A stretch of 64,000 bases of DNA, taken from Lepeophtheirus salmonis. Lineage: Eukaryota; Arthropoda; Copepoda; Siphonostomatoida; Caligidae. Location: the NCBI RefSeq assembly GCF_016086655.4, contig NC_052135.2:25882363-25946362 (forward strand). The letters are read 5' to 3'. The notes beneath the pieces are model-generated. The model did no database searches and had not been told where the DNA came from. It saw only the letters and a list, made by a program, of their open reading frames with translations. Shown here in pieces: positions 1 to 11,321 of this stretch. A program made the translations under genes and the position numbers. The number at the start of each line of letters is the position of its first letter. Within the stretch, counting starts at the first letter, position 1.

Positions 1-600
1 TGACCATTTTGTGACCTTTTATACGACCTTTTAACTGTGCTTTATCAACTTAAAATGTTATATCAAAATTTATTTAAACATAAAAAGGCCTTATTGACAT
101 TTGCGCGATTCTTCTTATTACTTTGAAAATGATTCATAAAAAATATGCAATTATGTTTGAAAAAAATAATTTATAGGTTAGGGCGAGGGTTTTTGCCATG
201 AAATTAATTTTTTTTACCAATGTACTTTTGGTAATAAGTAATAATCCTTTTGCATCCAAAAAGTTGGACTAAAATTTAATTTTTTCATTTTCATAAGTTA
301 ACCCAAATTTGAATATTTAGTATTTGTTACTTACATCCCAAATACACAAATTTATACGTCAAAAAAATTTATGATTTGGGGCAAGAGCGTTGTTTCATTA
401 TTATTAGTTTTTTTAAATACCAAGGACAGTGACACCATCTTGCGTGTGCTATCGTTTCTCAGTTGTTTGTATTCTTTTTTGTTTATTAGGGAATTTAGAA
501 GACTACCACATCTTGTAAATATTAATGTTTTTTTAGTTTTTTCATGCCCTATTGGTTTGTAATAAAGTCTTGCTATTTTTTTAATATATATTTCTTGAAA
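1..600. other. AT-rich spacer, no gene assigned
   Basis: Very AT-rich sequence with T and A homopolymers. A long open frame runs on the minus strand over 352-753, but its composition is Phe, Leu, Lys and Asn-rich, as expected from chance in AT-rich DNA, and I recognise no domain in it. Confidence 0.4.
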
Positions 601-615
601 ATATAAGCATATAGA

Positions 616-852
616 TTTGTTGATCTCAAGGCTAAGCCTGGAGCAATACAGTCTCAACTGTTGAACAAAAATCCGAGTAAAGAGGTTATAGAAAAATTTG
701 GTCAGGAGAAAGTTGTCAGTGTAGAAAATACAATTAGGGAAATTTTCAGTCATTTCATAAAAAAATCACAATACTTAGGACCAAAACTTGTTTTGTGCAA
801 TGGCAGGGCCCCTAGCAGGTTAAATACCAGTGGCGACACTTCAAAAAGCATT
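616..852 (+). other. coding-like patch, unrecognised
   Basis: The + frame stays open from the AG at 613-614 to the TAG at 853-855 (about 79 codons). It has a protein-like composition, for example VDLKAKPGAIQSQL followed by EKVVSVENTIREIF, and it is less AT-rich than the flanks. A possible donor (CAG/GTTAAA) lies near 817-822. There is no ATG at the start, so if real it would be an internal exon or a transposon remnant. I do not recognise the family. The minus frame over 841-1029 is also open and also looks protein-like, so the coding strand is undecided. Confidence 0.25.
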
Positions 853-1030
853 TAGACCACTCCATAAATTTAAAATGACCTCCGATCCCAAGACTACGGC
901 AGTGACACCATCCTGCTGCCACTCTCCTAAGCATTTTTGCCCCCTGTAAATACTTCTAACAGAATCCCGAGTCCATGTGTTATTTAAGTCTACAACAGGG
1001 ACACTATGATGGTTAAAAACTAACGCCACT

Positions 1031-1960
1031 ACTTTTCAAAAGGCTTCCTCCAAATACTTCAAAATGAACCCTTGGCTCATGGGTGAATAAAGGCTACGTC
1101 AAAGAAATTTCTCAAGGGCAATTCTCCATTAGCAATAATATTGAAGGAAATGTTTATTGCACAGAGTAAAGAGTCTTAATTCTATTTTAAATAACGAACT
1201 TTGATAGTAGTATTTTATTAATTTTAGTATTCGTATTTCATAGTCATGACTTCATAATATTTACTTTTATAGAATACAGTGTAGTAACCTAGGGGGCCAG
1301 ATCAAACATAATTTTTTACTATGAGCATTTAATGTTAATATGTTGAGTAATTTATTAGTACACTAAGTCCAAACCAAGATAATAGTCGAGGCGACATTCA
1401 TATTACTTTATCTTTAATAAGTTATTTGTACCGGAATGTTGTGAAAAAAACATTTCCTAAGTGAATATTTTTTGACAAATTTTGACAATGTTTTTAGGTA
1501 AAAGATGATAATTTAATTTTATTAAAAAATATCTTGTTTATTTTTTATAATTAGGGGTGGAGACAGGGCATGTTCCTATAATTTATATCCAAAAGTTTTA
1601 AGGATAGACCCAAAAGGGTTATAGAGGAAAATAAAGTTTTGTTGGGGGTTCTTTTTATATTAGCTCTTGTCAAGAAGGTGTTGATATTCATGTCCTAAAT
1701 ATTTACAATATTTACATCCCTGTTGAAGACATTAGACATATCCGTTTATCATCCATCGAGTGAAATTAAGTATTGAAAAGTATTGAGTTAGAATTTTTGA
1801 TATATGCAGCCCGTCAATGCAAAAACAAGTAGTAATAACTTTTCTGGCTCATTTATTTGGAGTGTGGATTATATATGTATTTTTCGAAGGATTACTGTCA
1901 ATTTATATTAAAAAGTTGTTCTCTTTAACCCTCTGGATGCTCTGCACTTGAAGTAGTTAA
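1031..1960. other. spacer, nothing recognised
   Basis: AT-rich, with no long open frame on either strand. I see no RNA gene or element boundary. Confidence 0.4.
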
Positions 1961-1964
1961 AATT

Positions 1965-2135
1965 GAAAATCACAATAAAAGAGTGAGACATTTATAGATT
2001 TTATGTATTTGAAAGGCATATCTGGGCCAATATATCTTTCTTAAGGCAAATTAAATTTTAAACTATAGCTAAAATTCTGGGGTATCTTATTACATCCTAC
2101 AAATTTGAATACAAAGCCTAAAATTGACTCAAGTA
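1965..2135 (+). repeat. dispersed repeat family RA, copy 1
   Basis: Shares ordered blocks with 40400-40680: a 'gaaggc(a/t)at' block, then 'aactatag', then 'ggggtatctt', then 'acaaatttgaatacaaa', then 'ttgact(c/t)aa(g/a)tat'. Spacing is similar in both. The copy ends against the transposon that begins at 2145, which suggests the transposon inserted beside or into it. The type of repeat is unknown. Confidence 0.6.
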
Positions 2136-2144
2136 TATATATAA

Positions 2145-2162
2145 CACTGGCCAACACAATTT
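2145..2162 (+). repeat. left terminal inverted repeat
   Basis: First 18 bases of the element. They match the inverted right end with three mismatches and are preceded by TAA. Confidence 0.75.
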
Positions 2163-2601
2163 TTCTTGCATGGGGTTTTTAAAGTGAATCTAACTCCATT
2201 TTGGCTGTTGATTCCAAATCTGTCATTATTTTTTGCCTATCACATCAAGTTTTGAATAACGGGCTGATGAAAAAATACTACAACACATACCAAAAATCCT
2301 TAATTTACGAGAGAAAAATAATACATTATTTTTGTTTTTTGTGATTTTATTTGCATATTGGCTGCTGATTTCAATGTGTCACTAGTTGTTGGTTATCACA
2401 TGAGGTGTTTGAACTATAGGTTCATTAAAAAGGTTTCATTTTATTTTTCAATACAAGACACAACAATTTAATTTTGTTTAAACATACAAAACTTGAAAGT
2501 ATTAACACATATTTGATAAATTCAATATTACTACAAACATAGAATGTTATATCAAACTAATAGATGCAGGAACAGTGTATTTTTGTTTGTAGACAAACAT
2601 A

Positions 2602-4257
2602 TTAGTTCATTTTTGGGGTAAACTTCCTTTTTGATGACGCCCTCTTATGTAGAGCATCTGAATGATCCCTCATCAAACTCCAGCAGTAATCAGCCATCAT
2701 ATGCAAGTCCCAACGACCTTGATATCTGTCTTCCATGACTTTAATGTCTTGGTGGAACCTCTCACTTTGTTCGTCATTAACATCTCCAAGGTTGTCTGGA
2801 AACATGTCCAGGTGACCATGTAAGTAGTGCAGTTTGATTCTCATTCTGCATCCGAGCTCTCGTAGACTAAGGAGAAGTTCATCCACAATCTTTTGTTCAT
2901 TGTTGTTTTAGTTGTGCCCAAGAAAACCCTGCACCACATTAGTAAATGCAGTCCACGCTCGAGATTTGACAGCAGTCATCCTCTCAATGAAATTATGTCC
3001 CTGAGTAATGCTCTGATCTGGGGTCCGTCGAATATCCCTGCCTTTTTCTTCGCATCACTAAGACTCGGAAAGGTTGAACATATGTATTGAAAATAATTAC
3101 CATTGTGATCAAGAGCTTTTACAAACTGCTTCATAATACCGAGTTTGATGTGCAATGGTGGAAGGATGATGCTTTTTCGATCAACTAGTAGTTCATTAAT
3201 GACATTCTTCTCTCCAGGTACCAACGTATGCCTTGATGGTCACTCCATTCTAACCCAGTGATCCTTGTTAGCTCTACTGTCCCAGCAGCAAAGGAAACAA
3301 GGGTATTTTGTGTCACCTCCTTGATGACCCAAAAGGAAGTTCCCCATTTTTAAATCCACACAGATTAACCACTGGTGATTGAGGTATTTCAATCGTTCAA
3401 GTACTATTTTGATGTTTCTATACTCTTCCCTCATGGAGACTGAGTGTCCATATATGTTACCATTGTGAAGTAAAACACACTTAAAACACACTTTAAAGTT
3501 CTTTTTGAGCTATCAATAAAGAGTATCCACTCACTTGAATGACACGCAGATAATCCCATAGCCACAAGAAGCCCTTCAATGTCACTGCAGTATACAAAGT
3601 GATTGTCGGAATCAAAGAACTTCCTCAGTTCTGCATCTCTGTTACGATAAAATGTGACATTTGTGCTCTGAGCAAGCATGTTTCGCTCTTCCAGTCTGGA
3701 AGCCAACAACTCAGCAGATTGTTTAAGTAAATTCAAATCTCGAATCAGGTCATCCAATTCAGGTTGACTATACAGAAAAGGTTGACTAAACAATGAACCC
3801 AATGGTGCGTAATTTGTATCATCAATATCTGCTTACTTGGCGAAAACAGGTAGAGTTATTTCGTACGAATGAGGAATTGGCCGTATTGCAGAGGAGATGC
3901 TAGGGTATGTCAAGTATCGCTTGTTCTTTTTATGAATCCTTTAACATTTACAAGGCAGAAGTAGCAATCATATAGGTGGTTTGTTGGTTCTCTCCAAATC
4001 ATTGGCACACCAAATTTGAGCTTAGCATTTTTTTCTTGAGACCAAGATCTGAGAATTTCGAGACAAGTAGTGCATACTATGTGAGGCGCCCATTTTTTGT
4101 TTTGGTCTCCAAGTAGTACTTTAAAATAAGTAAGGTATACACTCTTAACGAAGTGAGTTATGTTCCGTCTTTGAGGTAATAAAGTGAAGCATCCACAGAT
4201 ATAGCAGAATATATTTGGGTCGCTACAGCACTTTCTTTTCCGTGAGGATGTAGACAT
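2602..4257 (-). pseudogene. broken multicopy arthropod gene, probable transposase ('ERFHQD' family)
   Basis: Read on the minus strand from an ATG at 4257, the gene starts MSTSSRKRKCC. A Cys-rich zinc-binding-like segment follows (CYICGC, VCTTC, CYFCLVN). Mid-protein segments include LFIDSSKRTLKCVL, VDLKMGNFLLGHQGG, YPCFLCCWDSRA and LPPLHIKLGIMKQFVKAL. The C-terminal signature is NDEQSERFHQDI, then RYQGRWDLHMMADYCW. These match a protein family I know as highly multicopy and uncharacterised in arthropod genomes. The reading frame is broken at least six times: a frameshift near 3940, a TAA at 3835-3833, an 11-bp tandem duplication causing a frameshift near 3470-3490, a TGG-to-TGA change at 3242-3240, a frameshift near 2985, and a TAA near 2909. 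It lies between matching inverted ends, so it is most simply the element's own transposase. I cannot assign the catalytic residues with certainty. Confidence 0.8.
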
Positions 4258-4603
4258 GGCTAGATTATACACTTATACAGATGTGTTCGGATTTCGTAAA
4301 CAGCTATGATGGTGATTTAAAAAATTTAAAAAAAGAGTTTTACTGGTATAGATTGGATTAAATAAAGGATATATTGATTGCTAAAGGAAGAGCTGGCACA
4401 CATAGAGAGAGAAAGATGCATACATAACAGGAACACGTGATATCATTATAGTCTTTTTTATGTAAACATCCACAAATATTGAATATCAGATATCACAAAA
4501 ACTTGATGTGATCTGGCAAATCTAAGCATATATTCGGAATCACCAGCCTAAATTCTATCAGAATCCGTTGTCAAAGTCCAAGAAAGTACAAGGAAAAAAA
4601 ATT

Positions 4604-4621
4604 AAATTTTGTTGACCTGTG
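4604..4621 (-). repeat. right terminal inverted repeat
   Basis: Inverted partner of 2145-2162, followed by TAA at 4622-4624. Confidence 0.75.
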
Positions 4622-4629
4622 TAATATAT

Positions 4630-4760
4630 TGAGATGTACTGTATAATATATATAAAGTATAAAAATAAGTTGGGATTGTCTCTGTTTCTTGATTTTTGTT
4701 CAAAATGTTTTTATGTTGACACACCACATATGTGTATTGAGCACTTATGTAGAATAAGGT
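4630..4760 (+). repeat. dispersed repeat family RA, partial copy
   Basis: Matches 40545-40670 in order: 'atataaagta', then 'ttgggat', then 'tttcttgat', then 'tgttcaa', then 'ttgac', then an 'acatatg' block. It lies immediately right of the CACTG-ended element. With the RA copy on the left flank, this suggests the element inserted into an RA repeat. Confidence 0.6.
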
Positions 4761-4915
4761 GTTAATTCAATTGAGCTACGATAACATAAAAAAAAATGGT
4801 GGCACATCCTTCATCACCAAAAATACATATTATATGCATATGTATGTTTGAGGTAAGTGATTAAGTACATACATGTAAGAAACCATTTAGGTGTAGTAAA
4901 AGACTTACTTTAAGT

Positions 4916-5260
4916 ATGGTAATAACTACGCATAAGGACTTGTTTAAACCAAAGGGCATCCTCTTTCTCTCCACTCTCTCTATTTGTGCAATTTACAATG
5001 CATTTGTCTTTATACCTACATATATTAGACTTAATGACAAATATGGGAAATTTTCAACGATATTTTTACAATCTTTCGCTTACTTAACTCATGTTATGAG
5101 TATTTTAGTGACAAACATTCTGCAAATATTCTCTGATCTGGTTGTACACTGTTATATCCCAAATCACTTCTATTTCTTATTTTTGGAAAAAATTAAATTG
5201 CGTTTGATTTACCCTATTAATCAAACAAAACAAAAATTAGAAGCAATTATTCATTCATAG
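4916..5260 (+). CDS. possible small hydrophobic protein, unrecognised
   Basis: ATG-started frame of 114 codons. It has a hydrophobic stretch near residues 14-34 (GILFLSTLSICAIYNAFVF), a second near residues 49-70 (IFLQSFAYLTHVMSILVTNI) and a Lys-rich tail. It could be a two-pass membrane protein, an exon of a receptor, or chance in AT-rich DNA. No splice sites, promoter or family match are clear, and there is no neighbouring gene to support it. Confidence 0.2.
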   Translation: MVITTHKDLFKPKGILFLSTLSICAIYNAFVFIPTYIRLNDKYGKFSTIFLQSFAYLTHVMSILVTNILQIFSDLVVHCYIPNHFYFLFLEKIKLRLIYPINQTKQKLEAIIHS

Positions 5261-7130
5261 TTACTTTTTGCAAGGCCATCAAATAGAAGGAATTAAGTAT
5301 TCATAATAAATGATTAATATCAAACTTAAAGAATATAAAATAAAAATATTTTGAGTAAAAACAAGTCAATCCTAAAAATTAATGAATGATAAATAAAAGT
5401 ACTTAATTTTAAGAGTTTAATAGACTGTTTTTGTAGTCCAAAATTGTAAATTATTTAGAATAAATGAACAACAAAAGTATATTTAATAGTAACATATTAG
5501 AAACTTGGTATAAAATATGAGATTGAAGTATAAAAAAAGAAGAGAAACGTCAAAATAAATTCGTATTATATGCCGTACTAAAAAAATAATATTTATTTAT
5601 TGGTAGTATATTTGAAACAAAAATACTCATATCAAGAGGCAAGTTAACGAAAGATTGTTAATATATCGTTGAAAAACATATATTTGATCTATGAAACTGA
5701 ATAAAATAAAAATCCTGTAACATGATTTAAATCGATAATTTTAATGCAGAAATATCAAAACTTCATTTTTTTCGACATTTTACAGATTTTCAAATCAAAA
5801 TACGTCCACGAAGGACCTTTTTTTTTGGATACCAAATTCCCATCCTTTGTCATTACGGGACTTCCTTTAAATATATACATATTTATTTTTTCCCATCGTT
5901 TGTCTTTGTCCTTTCTAGTGCAGATATGGTTTTTAAGAGATTTTTTGGGGCACAATAACTTGATAAAAACCAAGAAGAGGAAAAAATGACAATTTTTTTT
6001 TTTGCATCTTTATGAACATATTTCTGTCATTCATAGGCATTGTATTCAAATTTCTGGGATAATTGGAGATACTGAAAAGTGTAGACTACAGTTAAAATCT
6101 TACATTTTATTAATGAAATTTAATTTGACTTTATTTCGCCTTACAAGTAAATTTGTAAATTTTAAATAGGGATAAGAATAAGTTTTGGGATTTATTCTAA
6201 CATCTGCTGCCTTTCTGTCCCTGCTCAGTCACAACTCCCTCCATTATTTTTCTGACAATGAAGGAGGTATTATTATTATTATGTGTTCGTTCTTTCATTT
6301 TGGGAAAGAAACGATTTGTTATGTGAGCAATTTATTGTGTTGTAAAGATGTCAAACATTGGATTTCAAAAGTTTATTAATGGTGGGAATGTTTTAACAAC
6401 ATTTTTTGTACACACTACGGCACGTCATTTTTTTGTGATTTTTATCATTATTTTCTGCATATGCAAGTTACAAAATGTGTGACGTCAATGTTTAAATTCC
6501 AAATGTGGCAAGGTTTCTCTTTACTTAATTAAACATACTAAACATCGTTAAAAAAGAACAAAATTGGTTTTGTATACAAAGGAGACCGCTGTTATTGCAC
6601 ATTAAATTAATATAATATTAAATAAAAATAATTATAATAGAATAATCCATCATGTCGAATGGGAATTAATTGATAACGGAGAAGTGATTAAGACTTAATC
6701 CATTCAAACAATTACCATGTTTTATTATTATTTAAAAAAATATAACAGTAAAGACTCGAACCACATGCTACTGTGTTGTGTTTACATATAGATGATTAAT
6801 AAAAAATATTTTTCTGCTAAAAAACACTTTTTGAATTTAAATTTTTTAAATTGAACTAAATTGTACAATCATTTAGTACATCATTAAATAAAATATCATT
6901 TTTTGGCCAAATGTACCAAATTGTTTTTTGGCAAAAAATCTGTTCGGCAAAAACAATTTTCGACCTATAACCATATTCATTGTATACAGACATTTATGAC
7001 TTAAGTTTAATTTATAATTTTGCTAAAAAGTTAATATTTTTTCATTTTAAATTTTTTCTAAAGTATAACTCAACTAATTTTATGACATAGGTATTTTAAA
7101 GAAGTCCTATTAAAGTAAATAATATATATT
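5261..7130. other. AT-rich spacer
   Basis: Contains a short TTA/ATT microsatellite near 6268-6282. The opposing open frames at 5744-5989 are Phe/Lys-rich and look like chance. No element boundary seen. Confidence 0.4.
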
Positions 7131-7139
7131 AGTATTGAC

Positions 7140-7560
7140 ACTCAGTCCAAGACCTAATTTTATTTCCGGTTCGGTTTTAAGTGTTTTTCTCGACCGATTT
7201 TAACGATCTATTGATCAAGACCGCTATCTCAGATCGTTAGAGCAAAAATTAATCGTCTTGAAATTGGGGATGTATTTTTTCGGTCTCAATCTATAAAAAA
7301 AAAATTTCCTCTCTATCCTGAGTTATACAAATATAAATTATACAACACATTTAAATTCATGTGACGTTAATGTATCGAAGATCACAAATTTTGAAACACA
7401 CATGGCGTAATCAAAAATTCATTTTTACAATCTGTCTAGACCGAATTTTAAATTAATTTTTCTTTGAGACCAGTCCAAACCGAACTTCTTTAAAGGGCCA
7501 AACTAGTTTGGTTCACTAAAAATCAGACCAATCTAGTATTTTCAGACCGAACCCCAACAC
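7140..7560. repeat. TCGGTC short-word array 1
   Basis: Dense in the words TTCGGT, GACCG, AGACCG and their reverse complements (for example 'ccggttcggttttaag', 'tcgaccgatttt', 'cagaccgaacc'). The second half (7430-7560) is enriched for the complementary words, giving a loose inverted arrangement. The same vocabulary recurs at 23395, 27210, 30465, 33005, 35565 and 44735. Confidence 0.6.
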
Positions 7561-8257
7561 TAATTTATATTTAGTATACACATTGTCCCACGTATTCCCA
7601 TGTATTTGACATTCTATAATAATATATCAATAAAAATTATATTTTCATGGACCCCCATTTCTTATAATGAATAGTATTTTTCTTAGTATTTCTTGAAATA
7701 ACTTCCTTTGTCATCAACTTTTATAGGAAATTGACGTGTGTTTATTTTATAAAAACCGAGAGGGATTTATCAAAAACATATTTTGAGTCCATCAAAGAGA
7801 TTTAAATTCTTTGTTATTTAAATAATCTACTTTATTCAAAGTCCATTTATTATATATAGCTATAATTAATTAATCATACATTTATCTAAAAGCAAATTAA
7901 ATTAACACCTTGATAAGAAGTGCTAAATGATACATGCACAATTTTTATCATTTCTATTAAATTGTTATAACCTTTTTCGATTTGGAACCTGTACTCACTT
8001 TTAAAGGTTCATTCCTACAAAATTCCGTAGGTGTTCATTCGTTAATTTGTTAAAAAAATAAAACAACAACTGCGGGATTAATTTTTGTCCAAATTTAGCT
8101 TGGAAGATAAAATTTTCATTTTTACGTAGCAAAAATGACGTTAATTAATCATTTTTCCTTGCGGTGTATACATTTTTAATAGGAATTTACTGAATGAATT
8201 GAAGAGTAATTAATATGTTCCTAGCGGACAAGAAAGTATTTTTGTAGGCAATTAAAT
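7561..8257. other. spacer, probably holding the lost 5' half of the Tc1 element
   Basis: AT-rich, with no recognisable transposase N-terminus or 5' inverted repeat for the element that follows. Confidence 0.35.
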
Positions 8258-8800
8258 TTGAAGAAAAAAACTGATCATGTAACCGTCGTTTATTTTCGAC
8301 CGAATATTTTTTTAATAAATGAAATGAAGTGGCTCACCACTACGATACAAAGAAGCCGAGAAAAAGGATCGTTTCTGCCGCGAAAAATGTTACAAGACAT
8401 GTCAAGAGCTATTTTCCAGCAATACGGAATTCCTATTCATAGCTCTCACGTGGCTCAAGCATAGCTTCAGGCTAAGTTGGACTCATTTTGGGCAACATGG
8501 CTTAGCAATATTCCGGACTTGTCTCTGATAGAAAATCTATAAGCCATTGACCAAAATAAAATAAATAAATTACCTCCTGCAAACTATGAAGGAACCATCG
8601 TCCAAAAAGTTAAATTTGCCTAGTTGAAAATTTGAGAAAATACTTTGGATAATTTAATTGCTTGTATGTCCGAACGCCTTAAGTTAAGGTATAAAACTTA
8701 AGGAAGGATATTTTGGTAAATAAAATTATGCGACAACGCTAAATTTACTCTCATTTATCTGTGTTTGAAAAAGGAGACACCAATTTCTTGACGTACAGTA
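8258..8800 (+). pseudogene. Tc1-like transposase, 3' part with inverted repeat
   Basis: The translation reads HVTVVYF, then RKMLQDMSRAIFQQYGIPIHSS, then, after frame changes, PDLSLIENL. This is the C-terminal half of a Tc1 transposase (the QQDGAP and SPDLNPIENLW blocks of DD34E enzymes). The second catalytic Asp is replaced by Tyr (QQYG). A TAG after HVAQA and a stop just after IENL break the frame. The right end (about 8775-8800, 'ccaatttcttgacgtacagta') resembles the inverted left end of the Tc1 copy at 57055. The N-terminal half is missing. Confidence 0.8.
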
Positions 8801-8801
8801 G

Positions 8802-9929
8802 ATCCAAATTTGGAACATTCCAAATTCTAGAAGGAGTGCAAATTCCGAGACTAGGATTTTTCTTCTGAGATTGACACGCTAAGGGAGACATTTAAAAAAA
8901 TTATTCCTAAAATATTTAATGTTCAAATTCAAAATTTTAATTTATAATTACTCATTTTAGTAAGAAATACATTTATTTATGTTATTATTTTAACCCTCTG
9001 TAGACATAGGTCATGGCACTGATAACGTTGTATAAAATTCGAAATAATTGTATACTAGATTTTTTTTTCTCCAATCTCTTTTAAAGTGTCATTTTATTCA
9101 ATTTTTATTTAAATTTTGTCAAACTATGACGTACACAGGGACAAGAAGTAAAAAAGTTGTCATCACACTAACGTATTAAATTGTACTTTTTATCTTTTGT
9201 ATCTTATCTCAAGATTTTCAAGTCAAATCAGTTGTTTGCAAATTTTCTTTTTGTATGTATAATATTGATATATTGTCTGTTAAAATACATATATTTTCTT
9301 AAAGCATTCTAGTCAAGAAAAGGATACAGGCTCGAAGATCTTTGTGTTGATGCGCCGATTATAGTATATTAATTCACAGTTAGATGCATAGCAACATTCG
9401 TAAACCATATGTAATTAAATGTCAATCTAACAAGAACTTTTAAACTCACAGATTATGAAGCATCTTATCTCTGTATTTTCATCCTTAGTCCATGTATTAA
9501 ATCAAGTAAAGAATAAATCCTTCATATTCAAATGCGAGGGTTCTTTGTGTGTCTTCTTTGACCTTGTTTCTTTTTTGATGGAATAAAAGCACTGTAATAT
9601 AATGATAATAATGGGGGAAAGATATGTTGGGAGGAGAAGGAGGAGGTGGGGAGGATCAAGGTCGATTGCCATTTTGACCTCTGGGTCCATCTACATAGTA
9701 TGATCTATAACCATCTGCACATTTATGTCACACATATATATAACGAGAAATAGCGCGTATGTAAGGGAAAAAGTACGGTTTTTTTAAAAAGCATTCAATG
9801 GGAACAAATACTCTTATATATAGGGTTTTCACTTATATCACAGAATGTATAATAAATAAAATACTGTTAAATAAGAACTGGAACACGAATAGGATTTCTT
9901 ATTTTCTGAACCAGTTATAATTATTAGTC
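8802..9929. other. spacer, nothing recognised
   Basis: AT-rich apart from a purine-rich tract near 9610-9660 (repeated GGAGG and GAAGG words). No gene recognised. Confidence 0.35.
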
Positions 9930-10215
9930 AACCCTTGAGACCGCATCATTTAAGTATAAAGTAATCACAAGTGTGTATGCTCATAAAAGTCGGAGAGTAA
10001 TAATAAGAGTTTACTCTGGAGTTATAAGTGTAAATCCTTGTTGGACTTCGAGTGGAATTGAAGATCAACTTCGGAGTAATCAAATTAAATGTCATAATAG
10101 CTTCTCTTCAGCCAGACATCCTTCAAATTGTCTGGATTATCACGTTAATTTTCGGTTTCTTTTATATATACATACCGGCAGGTCATATTTTATACAATTC
10201 TAATAATAAAAGGAA
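9930..10215 (+). repeat. dispersed repeat family RB, copy 1
   Basis: Shares 'agtataaagtaatcac', then 'ggagttataagtgtaa', 'tccttgttgga', 'gaattgaagatcaac' and 'tcggagtaat' in the same order as copies near 17690, 34310 and 45895. The tail ('cacgttaattttcg', then 'ggtcatattttata') is also shared with some copies. Repeat type unknown, and no coding frame is preserved. Confidence 0.7.
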
Positions 10216-10354
10216 GGCGCCGACATCCTTTTGGCAGGTAAGTGACGACAGAGGGTATGAGGGGTGTTATGGTCATTTTCGTCTTCAAGTGCATTAATAA
10301 CGATAATAAATGTGGGAGTTAGCTGGCAAACAAAAAAGCTGCTGGAAAATGCAA

Positions 10355-10480
10355 TTTTTGAATATAGTTGGAAAGAATTGCCTAGTGACCAACTGATTTT
10401 GGCTCGTTTTACCTCTTCTAACTATTACTTCGCTTCGGGTTGTTTGTTTGTAAGCAGGATCACGGAAAAAGTTACGTACT
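10355..10480 (+). repeat. dispersed repeat family RC, copy 1
   Basis: The block 'agttggaaagaattgcct' followed by 'accaactgatttt' matches 44232-44270 ('agttgggaagagttgcct', 'acgaactgatatt') and, more weakly, 30305-30340. Confidence 0.5.
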
Positions 10481-10515
10481 GATTTTTGGTAAAACTCTAT
10501 AAGAAGATTACACAT

Positions 10516-11321
10516 GTTATCATTAAGAGGCCATCACATTCTGAGAGGTCAATAACAAATGTCAAGGTCGGAAAAAATCTTACAACGCATAATTGACCGT
10601 AATTATGGTACATAATTTTAAGCGATTTGTGCCCTACCGAGTACACATTATTGTTCTATAGCTTTTGGAGGAAATGTTAGAAAATCAATATAGGTAACGA
10701 CGTTATATGCAAACATTCTGCAAACTTTGTAAAAGACCACAGAAAAGAAAAATAGTGTATTTGGATCTACTAAGCCAATTACAAAATGTTTAATAGAGTA
10801 TTTATGCTACAAGTGTATTTTGCATATGTAATTCTAAAATGATGTACATTTAAGATTTATATATGCGAAATCCTTCATTTTGAAGATGTGCAGAATACCT
10901 AATTTTAGTACATTTCCTTCGTAAAGTGTTTCAAAAGTTTTATTTGGTTATGGTCCATAAGTGATTAAAATCGATCATATAATACAAATATGATAATATT
11001 GTTTGTAGCCTTTGTTCTATTAGTTTTCATTAACATATTATTTTTTATTTTTTTGCAAATTCATATTCAAATCTTTTTCTTTTAATTCTTTTATACTATG
11101 TAACTACAAGGGAGTGCTAAGAAACAATGATTTAGCTTAACACCTCAAAGGAATAACGCTTCAAACTATAATTTTGTTATTCTAAAGACTTCCTCAAAGT
11201 GAATAACCCGTTTTTTCGTATTTAAAAAAAGGTTCCTTCATCGTCATTAACATAAGTTTCATAAAATTAACCCAAAACAATTACAATATCTAAATATATC
11301 TTTTTAAAATAATTACAATTC
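10516..11321. other. spacer, nothing recognised
   Basis: AT-rich. No coding signal, RNA gene or element boundary seen. Confidence 0.4.

Larger units (their letters stand above)
2145..4621 (-). mobile_element. CACTG-ended DNA transposon with broken 'ERFHQD' transposase-like gene
   Basis: The two ends are inverted repeats. The left begins CACTGGCCAACACAATTT. The right end, read inward, begins CACAGGTCAACAAAATTT (15 of 18 identical). Both ends are flanked by TAA (2142-2144 and 4622-4624), as expected for a 3-bp target duplication. Similarity continues inward, including a shared 'atcacatcaagttt' block on both sides at about 100 bases from the ends. On the left this inner block is present twice in tandem (about 2204 and 2362). 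The enclosed minus-strand gene belongs to an arthropod multicopy family. CACTG termini with a 3-bp duplication resemble the CACTA/EnSpm-Chapaev group, but that classification is inference. Confidence 0.75.

Noticed and set aside
352..753. 133-codon open frame on the minus strand
   Set aside because: Phe/Asn/Lys-rich and overlapping a better + frame. Its YTDNF start recalled piggyBac, but no further block of that family follows.
5744..5989. Opposing frames on both strands
   Set aside because: Low complexity Phe/Lys sequence expected by chance in AT-rich DNA.
9600..9665. Purine-rich GGAGG tract as a possible Gly-rich exon
   Set aside because: Looks like a simple purine tract, with no framed splice sites.
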